From Rhyacophila brunnea (taxonomy: Eukaryota > Arthropoda > Insecta > Trichoptera > Rhyacophilidae), in contig JAGYXB010000509.1 in NCBI GenBank assembly GCA_022495005.1, positions 1,488,001-1,552,000 of the forward strand: 64,000 nt of DNA, written 5' to 3'. The position numbers and the translations under genes were made by a program. A model generated the notes under the pieces. The model did not search any database. It worked only from the letters and a program-made list of their open reading frames with translations, and was not told where the DNA came from. Every line of letters begins with the position of its first letter. The first letter of the stretch is position 1. This document shows positions 1 through 41,466 of the stretch, in pieces.

Positions 1-544
1 TGAGAATTCGAACATTTTCAGGAAACCTCTTCTTAAATAGCGGTGGTATAGAGTAGGTGGGGGTCTGTGGCGCTAACAGGTTTGGAGGCATCCTTGCGAA
101 AATGTGTGTGCGATTAATCGCCATTACAATGGGTACTTATTAGGAACAATACAATAATAGTCATATTGTCAACATTTTTTATTCTTCGATTATTTTTTAT
201 TAAGATAAAACCAATAGATATTTTATAATGAATTACCTAGGTACTTGTACCTAGTGTCGTGTGCTTCATGGAAAATCATATTTGAGGATTTTTTCCACAG
301 AAAAGATAATAAAGAGTTCCCTGATTTTTTCATATCAGTTTCCTTAGGTGGTATTGGTATTGTGAAAGTTGTTGTGAATTGTGATTAAAGCTCGCACATT
401 TGTGCGGTGTAAACAACTGTCCAAACTGCATTTAATTTTGTAGCAATGTTTGCAGATGCGCTGACATGCGTGTTAAGTTTCAAGTGTGCACGTGTAAGTA
501 GATATTTGTGTAGAAAAGAAAGTTAAAAACAATTGTATAAGCAC
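1..544. other. Upstream sequence, mostly featureless
   Basis: No coding signal. Bases 6-29 (TTCGAACATTTTCAGGAAAC) resemble part of the TA-flanked element at 52572-52935 (around 52883-52908), so the window may open inside a copy of that element. The rest shows nothing recognisable. Confidence 0.3.
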
Positions 545-836
545 TTACCTAATTGGTTTGCCGGTGTATAGGACTGAAGCTGGACTAGGCTCAAGGTGTA
601 AGAACACTCGTGCGTGTGTAACGGATTTAATTGTGACGTCATAATAAACAGTGTGCGTAGCGGGTGTGTCCGTAGTTTCGGGCGGGGGGAGGGGGGTCCC
701 GGAAAGCGGGAGGGTTTGCTGGATAGAGATGGGACGTATTGCGATCGAGAGGCGGTGGGCGAACCGAATTGGAATTAGACCCACTTTAGTAACTACGTAT
801 AATAATATAGTCAAGACAACGCAGAGCCCCCCATAA
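545..836 (+). promoter_or_regulatory. GC-rich island with CRE palindrome and GC box
   Basis: A locally GC- and CpG-rich stretch in AT-rich DNA. It holds a perfect cAMP-response-element palindrome TGACGTCA (634-641) and a GC box GGGCGGGGGG (680-689), the core type bound by Sp proteins. It lies 2 kb upstream of the Spps start codon and could be a distal promoter or alternative first exon; no donor site can be assigned with confidence. Confidence 0.3.
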
Positions 837-1136
837 TGTTTTTTTTAAATTAATTTACGTGGTAGGTACCTGGTCCGCTAGGTCTTACTAGGTCAAATAT
901 ATATTTGTACCTCAATGCTAAAGTAATAACAATATTATGTTTGCAGATGCAACAGATTTGTGAGAGATTTATAGGTTTGTAAGTTAGTAGACATTTAAAA
1001 AAAATCTATTACCTAAGTGTCTACCTAGTTCAGAGGGATAGCGACAAGATTAGAATTTTGTACGTAAAATTTTAATAGTTCTTTTTATAGACTTCATTTA
1101 TTAAACATCTCCAGATTTAAAAAAATCAGGTAGGTA

Positions 1137-1537
1137 CTGTTCGGTTATACGGAATACAGCGGAAAACACATTTTGAAAATAGCCGATAAACTGGATTATT
1201 TGTTAGGTTAACCTAACCAAACCTAACATAACCTAACCTAACCTAACCTAAACTAATTAATAATCCAGTATATCGTCGCTTAAGAAACAACACCGCGGAA
1301 GTCAATTAATTAAAATTATCAGGTATTATATTAGTATATAATTATTAGTTAAAAAAATGTTTTTTTAACTAAACACAAAAAAAATAAGTTAAAAGGTATC
1401 AATTTTCAATGTTTTGAGACGGTTTTTGTTTGCCCCTGAAAATTTTAATTAATTGACTTCCGCGGTGTTGTTTCTTAAGCGACGATATCGGGTATTTTCA
1501 AAATGCGTTTTCCGCTTTATTCCATATAACCGAACAG
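1137..1537. mobile_element. Fold-back MITE with (CCTAA)n core, carrying a nested palindrome (copy 1)
   Basis: Inverted arms begin CTGTTCGGTTATACGGAATA and end with the complement ...CCGAACAG, flanked by TA on both sides. The left arm ends ACTGGATTATTTGTTAGG, and the core (about 1204-1252) is telomere-like CCTAA repeat. The right arm is split by a second palindrome (1270-1488). Two more copies lie at 43834-44059 and 47735-47935. Confidence 0.8.
1270..1488. mobile_element. Nested palindromic element with ATATCGTCGCT ends
   Basis: About 48-bp arms, nearly perfect, starting ATATCGTCGCTTAAGAAACA. It interrupts the right arm of the element at 1137-1537, as shown by comparison with the two uninterrupted copies, and is flanked by ATAT. 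It shares its terminal motif with the element at 21183-21449. Confidence 0.75.
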
Positions 1538-1540
1538 TAC

Positions 1541-2599
1541 CAAAAATCATATAGCGACGTAGGTTTGTTTTGTCAGCATTCCAACAGATTTCGTGACAAT
1601 TTGAATAATATTTTTTATCGATATTCTACCTAATCTAATCTAAATCTAGGTACCGTTAGCAATAATGTATGCGATTTATGCGAATAAAAAAATAATAGGT
1701 ACCTATTATGATTATTGACCGATACGTTTCACAATTTAGAGTTTAGACGATGTTTGGGTAATGACTGCCAACGACTATTTTCGTCGATGAATTATTTCGA
1801 ATCGAAAGTAAAACACCGTCTTGGTACCTAGGTACCTAATGGTTTATGTTTATACCTACCTACCTAGTAATACATAAAAGTGGGCTTTTGGGAAACAGAG
1901 AAAAGGACTGTACTTTAGAATAAAGGACGTATTGTCAATGTACCTACGTATATTCATATTATTCTGGCCGACACGTCGAAGTTTAGTGTGCACTGTTTAT
2001 ATTGAATCTTAACAGCCTACCTCCACCCCTCGCGAGTGGTAGGTACCTACTATTTTTTAATTCTTCTATTTTATAAAATATGTACTTACTTAATTAATTA
2101 TTTATTATAACAATACACATTACAACATAAATAATTATAATTAAAATTTGCATGAATTACAAAAGAAAAAAAACTGTTTAAAAAACGACTCCGGACGGCG
2201 TATAAATTCACCGTCCATCACCGCTATCAATAAAAAATGCGCTAGACACCATTGTTTATTTCCCGAAATACAACTTTACAACTACAATCAGCTGACGAGT
2301 GTGACGACATGAGCCGCGATGCGATCAAGCCGCAGCCGCGGGCAAGGGAAGGGCAACTCGGTTCACATCTGCCCCCTACCAATGGTACCACGGCCGCATA
2401 TTTGAGGCCACACAACGACTTCGTATTTTATCTTTCGCCGCTAAAATATTACTTCTACATAGAAAATAGTCCTGACACGAATCGCAAAAAATCGATCATC
2501 CCATTATATTTATACAGAAAACGTTGTAAATATTTTTTATTTATATTTCTACATATTTATATTTTCGAAATAGCTTCGAAATATAGTTAAAAGTAAGAA
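1541..2599. other. Upstream intergenic sequence
   Basis: AT-rich with many TAGGTACCTA-like words (for example 1822-1838). A short TATAAAT word follows GC-rich sequence at about 2199-2207, but no gene can be tied to it. The open frame at 2252-2590 shows no recognisable domain. Confidence 0.3.
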
Positions 2600-2782
2600 A
2601 TTATGTGGCGGAGTAATAAATGCCGAGTACTCTCGAACGGGCAGTTCGGGTGCGATCGGCAGTTCTCCGCTCGCCACGCGCTTGTGGACGTTCGCAGTGT
2701 GTCGCGCGTCAACTGTCTTCGTTCCGTTTAGTGAAATCATGTTGAACAAAGAAGTCAAAATAATCATAGTGAACCGAAAATC
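2600..2782 (+). promoter_or_regulatory. Probable 5' UTR and core promoter region of Spps
   Basis: The stretch before the start codon is richer in CpG than its surroundings (for example around 2640-2715), with no clear TATA box and several CAGT-containing words that resemble arthropod initiators. No transcription start can be fixed from sequence alone. The first ATG in this stretch (2739) is not in frame with the gene. Confidence 0.35.

Positions 2783-2801
<19 letters not shown>
2739..2801 (+). other. Upstream ORF overlapping the Spps start codon
   Basis: An ATG at 2739 opens a 20-codon ORF that ends in TGA at 2799-2801, 16 bases past the Spps ATG and in a different frame. Both ATGs sit in the same local context (AATC before the ATG, A at -3). 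If transcription starts upstream of 2739, this ORF would reduce initiation at 2783. Confidence 0.4.
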
Positions 2802-32626
<29,825 letters not shown>

Positions 32627-33430
32627 ATTCACAACAACAATTGATACATTATTTGCCAGTGACGCTTTGTGACTGAGCGCACCGTGAACGGTGACAAGTG
32701 ACTCTTTAATGACTCCACAAGAGATCTGTGCCTTATTTTAGTGACCGACTATTACCTTTACCCTACGGATTGTTGTTTTAGTAGAATAAATTGCTGATCA
32801 TTTATTAGTTATATTATAAGGTGTCCTAATAATATTTTTTAACATAACTGCACTTAATGAGTTGTAACCTGATACATAGTCATTTTCCTTTTAAATGCCT
32901 ATTTTATTAAATAAGTGTCGAATAATTCAATTTAGAATCAGACTATTTACTAATTGGTGAATCAATGGATAATTTGAAACAAACTATTTTTAAACATTTT
33001 GTCTTTGTTAACCTTACTTTGATGTTTGTATTTACATATTATGTATATTGTAAATAGTAATTTATTTTTTGTTTATAGTAAATGCTAGTATGACCAAATG
33101 TGTATATTTGTAAGATTTCAATATGGAATCAGATTACACTCGCAAAAGACAAAACTTTTTCTGGTTGTTAATGAAAAATATAAAGTTTATTGCATAAGTT
33201 TTGATGTCTAGTAAAGCACTTTCTATATATTTTGTGATGACAGGGTAAAATGATTGATTTTCAGCATTTGCTCAACTACTCGAAAGTTATCCCTTCATAC
33301 ATTATCCTAAGACATGGGCATTGTTTGCATTTTTTATGTGTTATTATACATTTATTATCAACATTGAATTTAAAATGATAAGTGATTGTTAATTAAACCT
33401 GAATCCAATCAATAAAACATCTTTTGTGAA
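32627..33430 (+). other. Probable Spps 3' UTR with candidate poly(A) signals
   Basis: AT-rich, non-coding sequence after the stop codon with AATAAA at 32785-32790 and at 33411-33416. The second is followed by T/G-rich sequence, as expected of a cleavage site. The true end cannot be fixed without transcript data. Confidence 0.35.
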
Positions 33431-35138
33431 CGAAGCATTGCTGTTTGAAGCATTACACCTTCTCCTATTAAGATTGAGATTTGTAAGTAAAACTGAAAAA
33501 AAGGAGTTAGTAAACCTAATGATTAAATTAGTTTCAAATCATTTTGCAATACAGATTCATTTGTAGCAAACATCACACTCATACTAAATTCATACTCTTA
33601 ACAGGGAACACTGATAATTTAATTTAATTTAAACAAAACTGGTTAACTTTCATTATTGTTTTAGATTTTCTTTTCATAATTCAATTAAAAAAAATAATAA
33701 GTTTTTTCTGTTCCTTTATAATTTAATTACGTTTTAATGGTGTCTAGTCTTTGATAATAACATAATGTCAATTTTATGATTGGTTTTGTTGAACGAATGA
33801 TAAAACTTAATTCTCATTTGGGCTTAAAAATAATTTTAAAAGATAGTCATTATTAATTAATACTGAAATTAATGAAACACAACAACAGAATCTGGAAAAT
33901 TGTACATAAGACGATGTGTAGATTGATTTGAAGAATTCGTTTTGACTTTAGCATCATTTGACAAGATGTCTAGTTATTTTGTCTTGTGTATATTCATTTT
34001 CTTTACGAAACGCACCCTGTCTACTCTGCTGAGTAGGATGCTCAGTAGCAAAATTCAAAGGAAACATAATTTCTAATTGGTCTGCTAAGGTCGATGGGGG
34101 GACGCACCTTTGTGAGTTGAACCAATTATAGATGATTACATTGTATCTTGTATAATTTAAAAAAACTATTTCTAATAAAATAGGTAGATTATCAGGTAAA
34201 ATTAGTATTTATTCCTTGAAAATATGACTGGGACCACGATACAACGAATAATGATCTAAATATGTGTTTGGAATAATATATATCCATGGATGTTTTCATT
34301 TTTAATTCTTTTAATATTCAAATTTTTTGAAACCTTCCTACAATTGTTTTGAAAAGTTTCTTTTATTGTTTATTATATTGTCTTTTTTAAGAATTTTACC
34401 TTGTGGTTTATAATTATTGTTTGATATTTTTGAAATTCATCTAGTCACTGGAACGTAATATGCAAAATAAACAATATCTTTAACATCGTAGTTGATTAAA
34501 TTAAAGATGTTTTAAATTATTTTCATAACCCACTTACGCGGCACACTGCGTACGGCACGTTTCATGCGTTTTTTTAAGTGCGATTAGTTACATGCATCAG
34601 TGAGTTTTGCACCATTTAAATACACAAAAATTCTAACCGCGCGCGACGCAACACGACATGCCACGTGCGGCATGTTGCGTCAGTGGGTCACGGGTTTAGA
34701 TGAAATGTATTTCAGTGACATAATATGTAGAAGCCATTTACTGGCAAAGTTTATTATAAATTATTTGTAGTTGCTCTAGTCAACTATTACTTAAAATCTT
34801 TACATTGTGTGGTAGTGTTACCAACACAGTACTGTTTTCAATTCATGTTTATTAATGAGCTGTCAAAGCTTGACTCGCTCTTATAATACAAAATAACAAT
34901 GCAGTTGCAATTGCATTACCAATTGTCAGTTTTTATTTCTTCTTGCTGATATATATATGTCACTATATATTAATGTTTCTAATATAAATTGTGCTCAAGA
35001 TCATGTATTTAAATTATCACTAGTCTATTATTATAAATTATTATGTAATAAGCCTTCATTTTTAAAGACAGTTACAAAAGATAATAAAAATCAGTATGCT
35101 GTCACCGACTGAAAATATTCAAACACTATTGTGTAGGG
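33431..35138. other. Intergenic sequence downstream of Spps
   Basis: AT-rich with no coding signal. An inverted pair, CACTTACGCGGCACACTGCG (34531) against inverted CACTGACGCAACATGCCGCA (ends 34685), marks a possible GC-rich-ended MITE of about 155 bp without clear target duplication. Confidence 0.4.
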
Positions 35139-35402
35139 CAGTGATTCTCAACCGGGTCCGTGTGGTTGTTTCTGGATTTCTGCGAGAATTTGAAAAGGCT
35201 TGTAAAAAAAGTACAACTTCCACATTTTTTGTAATTTACAAATTAAATAAAGACTTTTACTTATATGGATGTTATTAATAATTTATTAAAGCCTTTTGAA
35301 AGTTTAGCTTTGTTACATGGTACATTATCGAATGATTATTGTATTGTCACAAAATCCTTACAAAATATAATATACACTAAATATGGTGGTTGGATACCCC
35401 TG
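35139..35402. mobile_element. hAT MITE, degraded
   Basis: Left end CAGTGATTCTCAACCGGGTC, right end inverted CAGGGGTATCCAACCACC. Flanking octamers GTGTAGGG and CTGTAGTG agree at 6 of 8 positions, in keeping with an old 8-bp duplication. Non-coding. Confidence 0.6.
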
Positions 35403-35410
35403 CTGTAGTG

Positions 35411-37617
35411 CAAAGGTCATTAGAATTTGATTTTAAACCTAATATAAATGGGTGACAGTTAAAAATTTATATTTTTACTAATTTGATACATCCTTTTCAG
35501 CTAAAAAAATTATGATTTCAAAGAGAAATTGTGTTTGGAATTTTACTATATAGTCTGGGGACAACATCGGTTCTCAATTTGTGAATTTTAAAATATATTG
35601 AAAGCAAATAGGTCAATACAGTGTATTGTTTTTATTTATAAATGTTATGAATGTCTTCTATGCATTATGATTCTTGAGAAACGTTCGATAATATGCAACA
35701 TAATATCTAATTCTAAAAGTTGCCTTATTCGAAATCACGATCGAGACTTTATTATCTATGATAGGAGTCGATAGAGCACATTAATATTCTGCTCTGATGT
35801 AGGTATATCTAAAAAATGAAACTATTATAAGTTGGCTTGTGTTTCTTCTACTGGAAAACAAAAGTGCCTCTGAAAGTTATTGTGTATAATATAATATCTG
35901 ATTCACATTGAAAGTAACAAAATCGTAAAATGTTTATTCTTGATGTAAACAGTGATGTCTGGATATGAATATATATTATAATTATACAAGACATAGTTTA
36001 ATATTATTGTGTGTAATTAAAAAATCGATAAAGAAAAATATTTTGCCAACAGTCAGGTGGGTACGGCAACTTTTGGAATATTCAACTCAAACTCTTAAAT
36101 TGAACTACGAATCTGTTGTCTCCGGTAATACCTACTTTAAAAATATTTACAATGATTTGAATCAGTTAGCAGTTAAATATGTTAAATTCTATTATTTTCA
36201 CCCGTGACTAGATAGATTATATTTATTGTAAAGAAAAAGCTGTGGTAAATATAATCGGATCGACTTGAAGATGGGTTAATCCGCACGTCGTAAAGAATAT
36301 AATAAATTTTAGCAATTTTATATATTTGTTTATTAGGAACCAAAAGGAATATAGGTAATAAGGTAGCTAATGAAATTAATATTACTGTAAGAAAACATTT
36401 ATACACTTGAAGTGCCATCTAATTTGCACAAAATAATGTTACAAAGTGTTCATGTGATTACAACTTACTGTATAATAATGTATATTTATTTATAAATAAA
36501 TGTAAATAATTGTTTTTAGGTTTAAAATCGATAGTATTAGAATAAACATTAGATATATAATGTATAGTTGAAGAAATTAACTATTTTTACAAGAAATACA
36601 TATTTTTTTACATATACTTGTTTTTTACAAAAATCCTTTCCGCAATACTTTCCAACACAACAAGCAAAGGCGGTAGCGGTTCGTGGGATCTTGGAATTGG
36701 GAGTTCACACTTCAGAATAGTTAAAAAAACCTATGTGAATATTTTTACGAGTAAAAGAATTAAATTATAGTGGAACCGTTTAACCATGATTATGCTCAGA
36801 TGTGAAGGCTATTGTGTTTATCCTTTACGGTTGCTATTGCGAGCTTTGTTATGATCACGTATGTTCTATCGCCTTGTCTCGTCTTGGCACCCTCTCATTC
36901 TCACTCATTTCCTGCCCAAATTATCTAACATTACTGGCTATTCCTTTTTTTAGCAACGAATTTTGTGAAGAAAGACTCCTAGATGTTGCCAGATTTAGGA
37001 TTGTACACATTTAGAGTAAGCTCATACTTTTGCTGCCATATCCGAAAACAGGAATTTTTGAAATATGGAAAGATATCGAAAAGCATGTCAAAGATATCCA
37101 GGCAGATTTTTTATTGATAATTTTCAAAATGAAGGAAAATTTATATCATATGAGGAAAATATTTTTGGGTGTCTAGGCTAGGTAAGTAAATGAGTTTTTA
37201 CTACGATTCATAATCAATTTACATAGAATGTGCTGTAATGATAAGAGATGTTGAAGTGAACATTCTTTATGAATATGGAACCTAAATGTATTATGAAAGG
37301 CAAAATGTAGATTCATTATTATTTGACAATGTCCATTATACCGAATTCATAAATGAAAAGGCGAAAGGTTTTCAAACTTGATCATATCAGTTTTGTTAAA
37401 TCTTGGGTTGACCTAAATCATTTTTTCCCAAGATTTCAGGGACCTGGGTACATGGTTGTTTTTTTTTTGTAAAAATATTTGGCTTATCAATGATTTACAT
37501 AATTATACCTCAACCGAAGTAGGTATATAATGTTATATGTTGTATAATTTACGTCCACATACTATGTATGTCTCTTATTGTAAAGGAGCACTTTCAGAAT
37601 ATAAGTGTCTTATTGAA
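35411..37617. other. Intergenic sequence
   Basis: AT-rich. No recognisable gene, RNA or repeat. The open frames at 35965-36207 and 36802-37014 show no domain. Confidence 0.4.
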
Positions 37618-37798
37618 CCCACAGCGTAGCTTGTTATATCGCAAAACCAAACAACATCGTTTCTTTCCGTCTACCGATTGTGGGACATAACTTAGTATTT
37701 TATGTCCGTAAAATGATATGTCGCAAAATCTACAGATGGAAAGAAACAATGATTTCACGAGGTGACAAGCCATAGACTATGACAAGCTATGCTGTAGG
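37618..37798. mobile_element. Inverted-repeat MITE
   Basis: Ends CCACAGCGTAGCTTGTTAT and inverted CCTACAGCATAGCTTGTCAT, with a second inverted pair inside (CGTTTCTTTCCGTCT against AGATGGAAAGAAACA). About 180 bp, non-coding. Confidence 0.55.
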
Positions 37799-38218
37799 TA
37801 TATAGAGAGGTGGTACATGGGTGTGAGGCACGTGAGCCCTAGATATTCAGGTTGAATGTTATTTCCTGTCCTGCCTCTACTTTAAACAATCCGGATGATC
37901 CGGATCCTTAGACGGTTACTAAATATCATCCACAGGTTGTACCTATACGGTGGAGCTACTGGATGCTGGCAAAATCTGGGGAGATTAAAGAAGACAGGAT
38001 TATTGAAGGAAATGCTTTGTGCCCATATGCACTAAGGAGCAGACATGAAAGGAGATGAATAAGAAGACTATTTATGATAGTAAAGATGTAACTATACTAC
38101 GCCAAAAATACTGTAATTTTGTATTTCCATACTATTATGTCAGAATAACTATATACTTACTGAAAAAACCTATTGGCTATTCAAAATATAAAAAGGGACT
38201 CAACAGGGAACACAAAAA

Positions 38219-38490
38219 TAATCGGAGGTGTGTTGCATTCTGAGTGAGGCTGTAAGAAAGTTTAATTCATGAGTAAAGAAATATGAGATAAACTTAAAAC
38301 AAGACGTGTTAGTGAAAATGATATTTGCAATAGTTATGTTTGTATCATAACATTCATTAATTTGCCATGCAAACGAAATGCACATTCAATATTGGTAATA
38401 TTTCAGAATGTTCAGGTGAGTTCTGTATTTATTGTGTTTTATGGCCTGACTGTCATTAAGTCGTAAACCTAAACTGGCTTCAAAGCTTTG
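38219..38490. repeat. Dispersed repeat family, copy 2
   Basis: Matches 27816-28030 in order, from GAGGCTGTAAGAAAGTTTAA to GTCATTAAGTCGTAAACC. An imperfect inverted pair around GATTCTTC (38580/38670) follows it. Confidence 0.55.
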
Positions 38491-38989
38491 TTGTTTAGTG
38501 GAACTCAGAAATCTTCCGTCAGTAACATTCTGAAGAGTCTAACTAAAGTCGTAGGTAGGTAGAATGGTGTCAGATTCTTCGGGCAGTGCAGGCGACTCAT
38601 TTAGGTGTTGGTATCGTTACTTTAAAACTACATTAACATCGTTACAAAGTGATTTCGTCGTGGCCGCAATGCTAGAAGAATCTGTCCTTTCTCTACCGGT
38701 GTAGGTACCGACTAGAATTGTCTATTATATTTTAATTTTTTGTAGGTACCTAAATTACATAATATGTGACGAGGCAGGGTCGGTCCTAGCAAATGCGAGG
38801 CCCAATTGAAGCGGGTACGTGAGGCCCTCAAGACCACTGCCCAATCAATATGATATTTTTGTTGTCTTCTAATATTGTTTATTAGAAAATATAAATTCTC
38901 ACCTTCTTCGGTAACTCGGCAACACTTAAAATTGGAAGACGGCAACATACTTCGCTGGTTTTAGCTTAGGTTAACCAATTTAAGTTATT

Positions 38990-39135
38990 AGTCAATTAAC
39001 GTATTACCATGTATTTCAATATGAAATAATCTTCATTTTCTACAAACTGTTTCTACAAACTCGAAGTGTAAGCAATAACAAGCACTGCGATAGAAATTTA
39101 CAGTTTTGTGTCACGGCCTGACTATATAATGGTCC
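38990..39135. mobile_element. CAGGCCGTGACAC MITE, 3' part (copy 1)
   Basis: Ends GTGTCACGGCCTG, the inverted form of the CAGGCCGTGACAC terminus of the complete copy at 61056-61234. AGCAATAA..AGCACTG and GAAATTTAC words are shared with the copy at 39247-39472. Confidence 0.5.
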
Positions 39136-39246
39136 TCGGAACATATAGATTAGGATTAGCCATGTCCATTTCCTGCGCACGGGAAGAAATCGGATCTGCG
39201 CACATTGATGTTTAAGGAGTTCCACACGGCCGACGACATTCAGGTT

Positions 39247-39472
39247 GTGACACTGAATTGTGAATTATCGTAATAAAGGTAGTGCACGTTATTGCTTACT
39301 TTTGAATGCAATGTGGTAACCTGTTTGCAATAATTGAAGGTTTTCGATTGCATATTTATTTCAATATGATTTGATCATCAATCAACAGTACCTAGTTTAT
39401 CATATTGCATTCGAAGTATGAGCAATAAATAGCACTGTGATCGAAATTTACTGTTTAGTGTCACGGTCTAAC
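39247..39472. mobile_element. CAGGCCGTGACAC MITE family (copy 2)
   Basis: Begins CAGGTTGTGACACTGAATTG and ends ...AGTGTCACGGTCTAACTATAG. Shares interior words with 38990-39135 and 61056-61234 (GTGCA/TTATTGC...GGTAACCTGTTTGCAATAA). Target duplication not visible. Confidence 0.5.
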
Positions 39473-39479
39473 TATAGTA

Positions 39480-40222
39480 GGCCTTGGGGGTTTCGCTATA
39501 ATAATTGTGAAGGGGTATCACAATAGCTGGTTTCTAGTAAAACTGACGCCGTCCACATTATGGTACCATGATGGAGGATCATGGTTTCTTGATCAGATTA
39601 TTCAAATCTCACGCAATATCCGCTGGAGTGTGTGTAATTTCCCAAGCCGACGACATAATGATATTATTATTATTATAATAATGTCAGAAAATGGCAAAAT
39701 AAACGTAATAAGAGGACGCCACGCGTGGAAACAACAAGCCGAGGTTCAGGGCCAATGTTCCCTAATCATGATTGTTCGCTCTGTGACCGAGCACAGAGCA
39801 AGTCAATGTGGCGAACGCGAGAGCACATATACCACTAAGCGGCGAGTTACGATCATTCTAATCGCGGTAATTAGTTCCGAGAGAAGCGATATGGAAAATA
39901 AGAATAGGTAAGAACAGGGGGGCGATCGGTTCGTTCACCTGCGGGAAAGACGACGAGGTAATGAGCCATATTTTGTGGTCGCTGCTCACCGCGGCACATC
40001 CATCCGCTGCGGATTTATTGAAGAATCGACGCGTTACGTTGTCAACAGATCAGTGATAGAGATCGCAATCCCGGACAACATTTTCAATCCCTTTCTTTTC
40101 CATTCAATTTATCTAAATTTAATAAATATTCGGGATTGTCAATGTGGAGTCATTCACCTCCAATTTTAAATGATTTTTTTACGAATGATATAAGTAGTAT
40201 AAAAGTGTTATAGAGTACTTGC
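39480..40222. other. Intergenic sequence
   Basis: Somewhat less AT-rich. The 134-codon open frame at 39507-39911 shows no recognisable domain and an internal ATT repeat; I do not call it a gene. Confidence 0.35.
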
Positions 40223-40500
40223 GGGTCTATTCTATACACACGGCGACTATCGACCGCTAAATTGATAGTATTTATTACATATCTGTATTGAGGTATTATA
40301 ATTGTTACAATATGTTCGCCGTCTAAACCGTCAAAACTGTATATCTCGCTCTAAATTTTATCACAGCCAAGAGAGGTGCTGTTAAAATATAGGTAGCACT
40401 TATTGCAAAAATTACGATCAACTTATTGTAACAACTACCCTAAGTTTGATAATATTTATCACTTTATCACTTTAGCGGTCGATAAGTATAGAATAGACCC
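40223..40500. mobile_element. Inverted-repeat element GGGTCTATTCTATAC
   Basis: Both ends carry GGGTCTATTCTATAC followed by (A)TATCGACCGCTAAA, about 35 bp of imperfect inverted repeat, 278 bp overall. The interior segment around 40373-40455 (GAGGTGCTGTTAAAATATAG ... CTAAGTTTGATAAT) recurs near 46682-46731. Confidence 0.7.
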
Positions 40501-41231
40501 ATTGGTCCGAATGTGATAATGTCACGTACCTAAATGTCATTGTAGTATTTATTATCAGGGCAGTACAAAAAGACAACTGGACAAGTTTTTTTTACATAAA
40601 TTATTAATTTTCTATACCATTTATAGTGAAACGGTACTACTGAATTAGTATTGTTCAATCCTGTGATAAGATAAAAACCAGTGAAATTTCTGTGATAACG
40701 ATAAAACGTAAATTTATACCAACAAAAATTTAGAAGAAATTCTACATTTCGTATTACGTTCTTGTACAATAATACTAAAGGTGTAATATTTTATTGCTAA
40801 AAAATAGCGGACATTACAGTTCGAGATCTTTTTAAGCTAACTGTCGATCGACATTTTTCCTTCAGAATCATTTGAGACTTTTTACGAGACGTACCTACAT
40901 ATTTTCTTCCGATCCCATTATTTCTGATTTACGGTGTTTGTTTTTCATGTTTTTTGTTTATAAACTCGACAGGTACTTACCTGTTTGTTATCACTACCTA
41001 CTTCACGAGGGCATGTCATTTTACAACGTTTTTCTTAGCTCGTATTCTTATTTGTCCGGTACAAATCTTGCAATCGATTGTAGAAATTTGAAACTTTTAG
41101 AATATATCAGAACACGATGCCAATGCATTTTTTTAATACTTTTAGTCATCTTTAAGTAGAATTGAATTCATTTTCAGTTAATTCTGTTTTGTATGAAAAG
41201 TTATTTCGACACCATTATTGGTTGCTAGGGG

Positions 41232-41458
41232 CAGTGACGTTCCAAGACAAAATGCCGCCCCTAAGCAGTGCCGAAATGCCGCCTCATTTTGTTTCTAACC
41301 AGTGAGCTGATTTTTTTTAAGGAAAGATATTTCCGTTATAACTAAGTTTAGGTAGCTATTTCTATATATACCTAATGATTCTCCTCGATTGTTCGCTCTT
41401 CGGGTAACTGCCGCCCCCAAGCGACGCTCAATCTGCCTACTTCCACGGGACGTCACTG
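41232..41458. mobile_element. hAT MITE with perfect 8-bp target duplication GCTAGGGG
   Basis: Ends CAGTGACGTTCC and inverted CAGTGACGTCCC; target duplication GCTAGGGG at 41224-41231 and 41459-41466. Interior has GCCGCCCC-type words near both ends. 227 bp, non-coding. Confidence 0.9.
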
Positions 41459-41466
41459 GCTAGGGG

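Noticed and set aside
2252..2590. 112-codon open frame upstream of Spps
   Set aside because: No domain and AT-rich Phe/Tyr/Ile composition in the second half; likely chance.
39507..39911. 134-codon open frame on the + strand
   Set aside because: No recognisable domain, contains an Ile run from an ATT microsatellite, no splice or promoter context.
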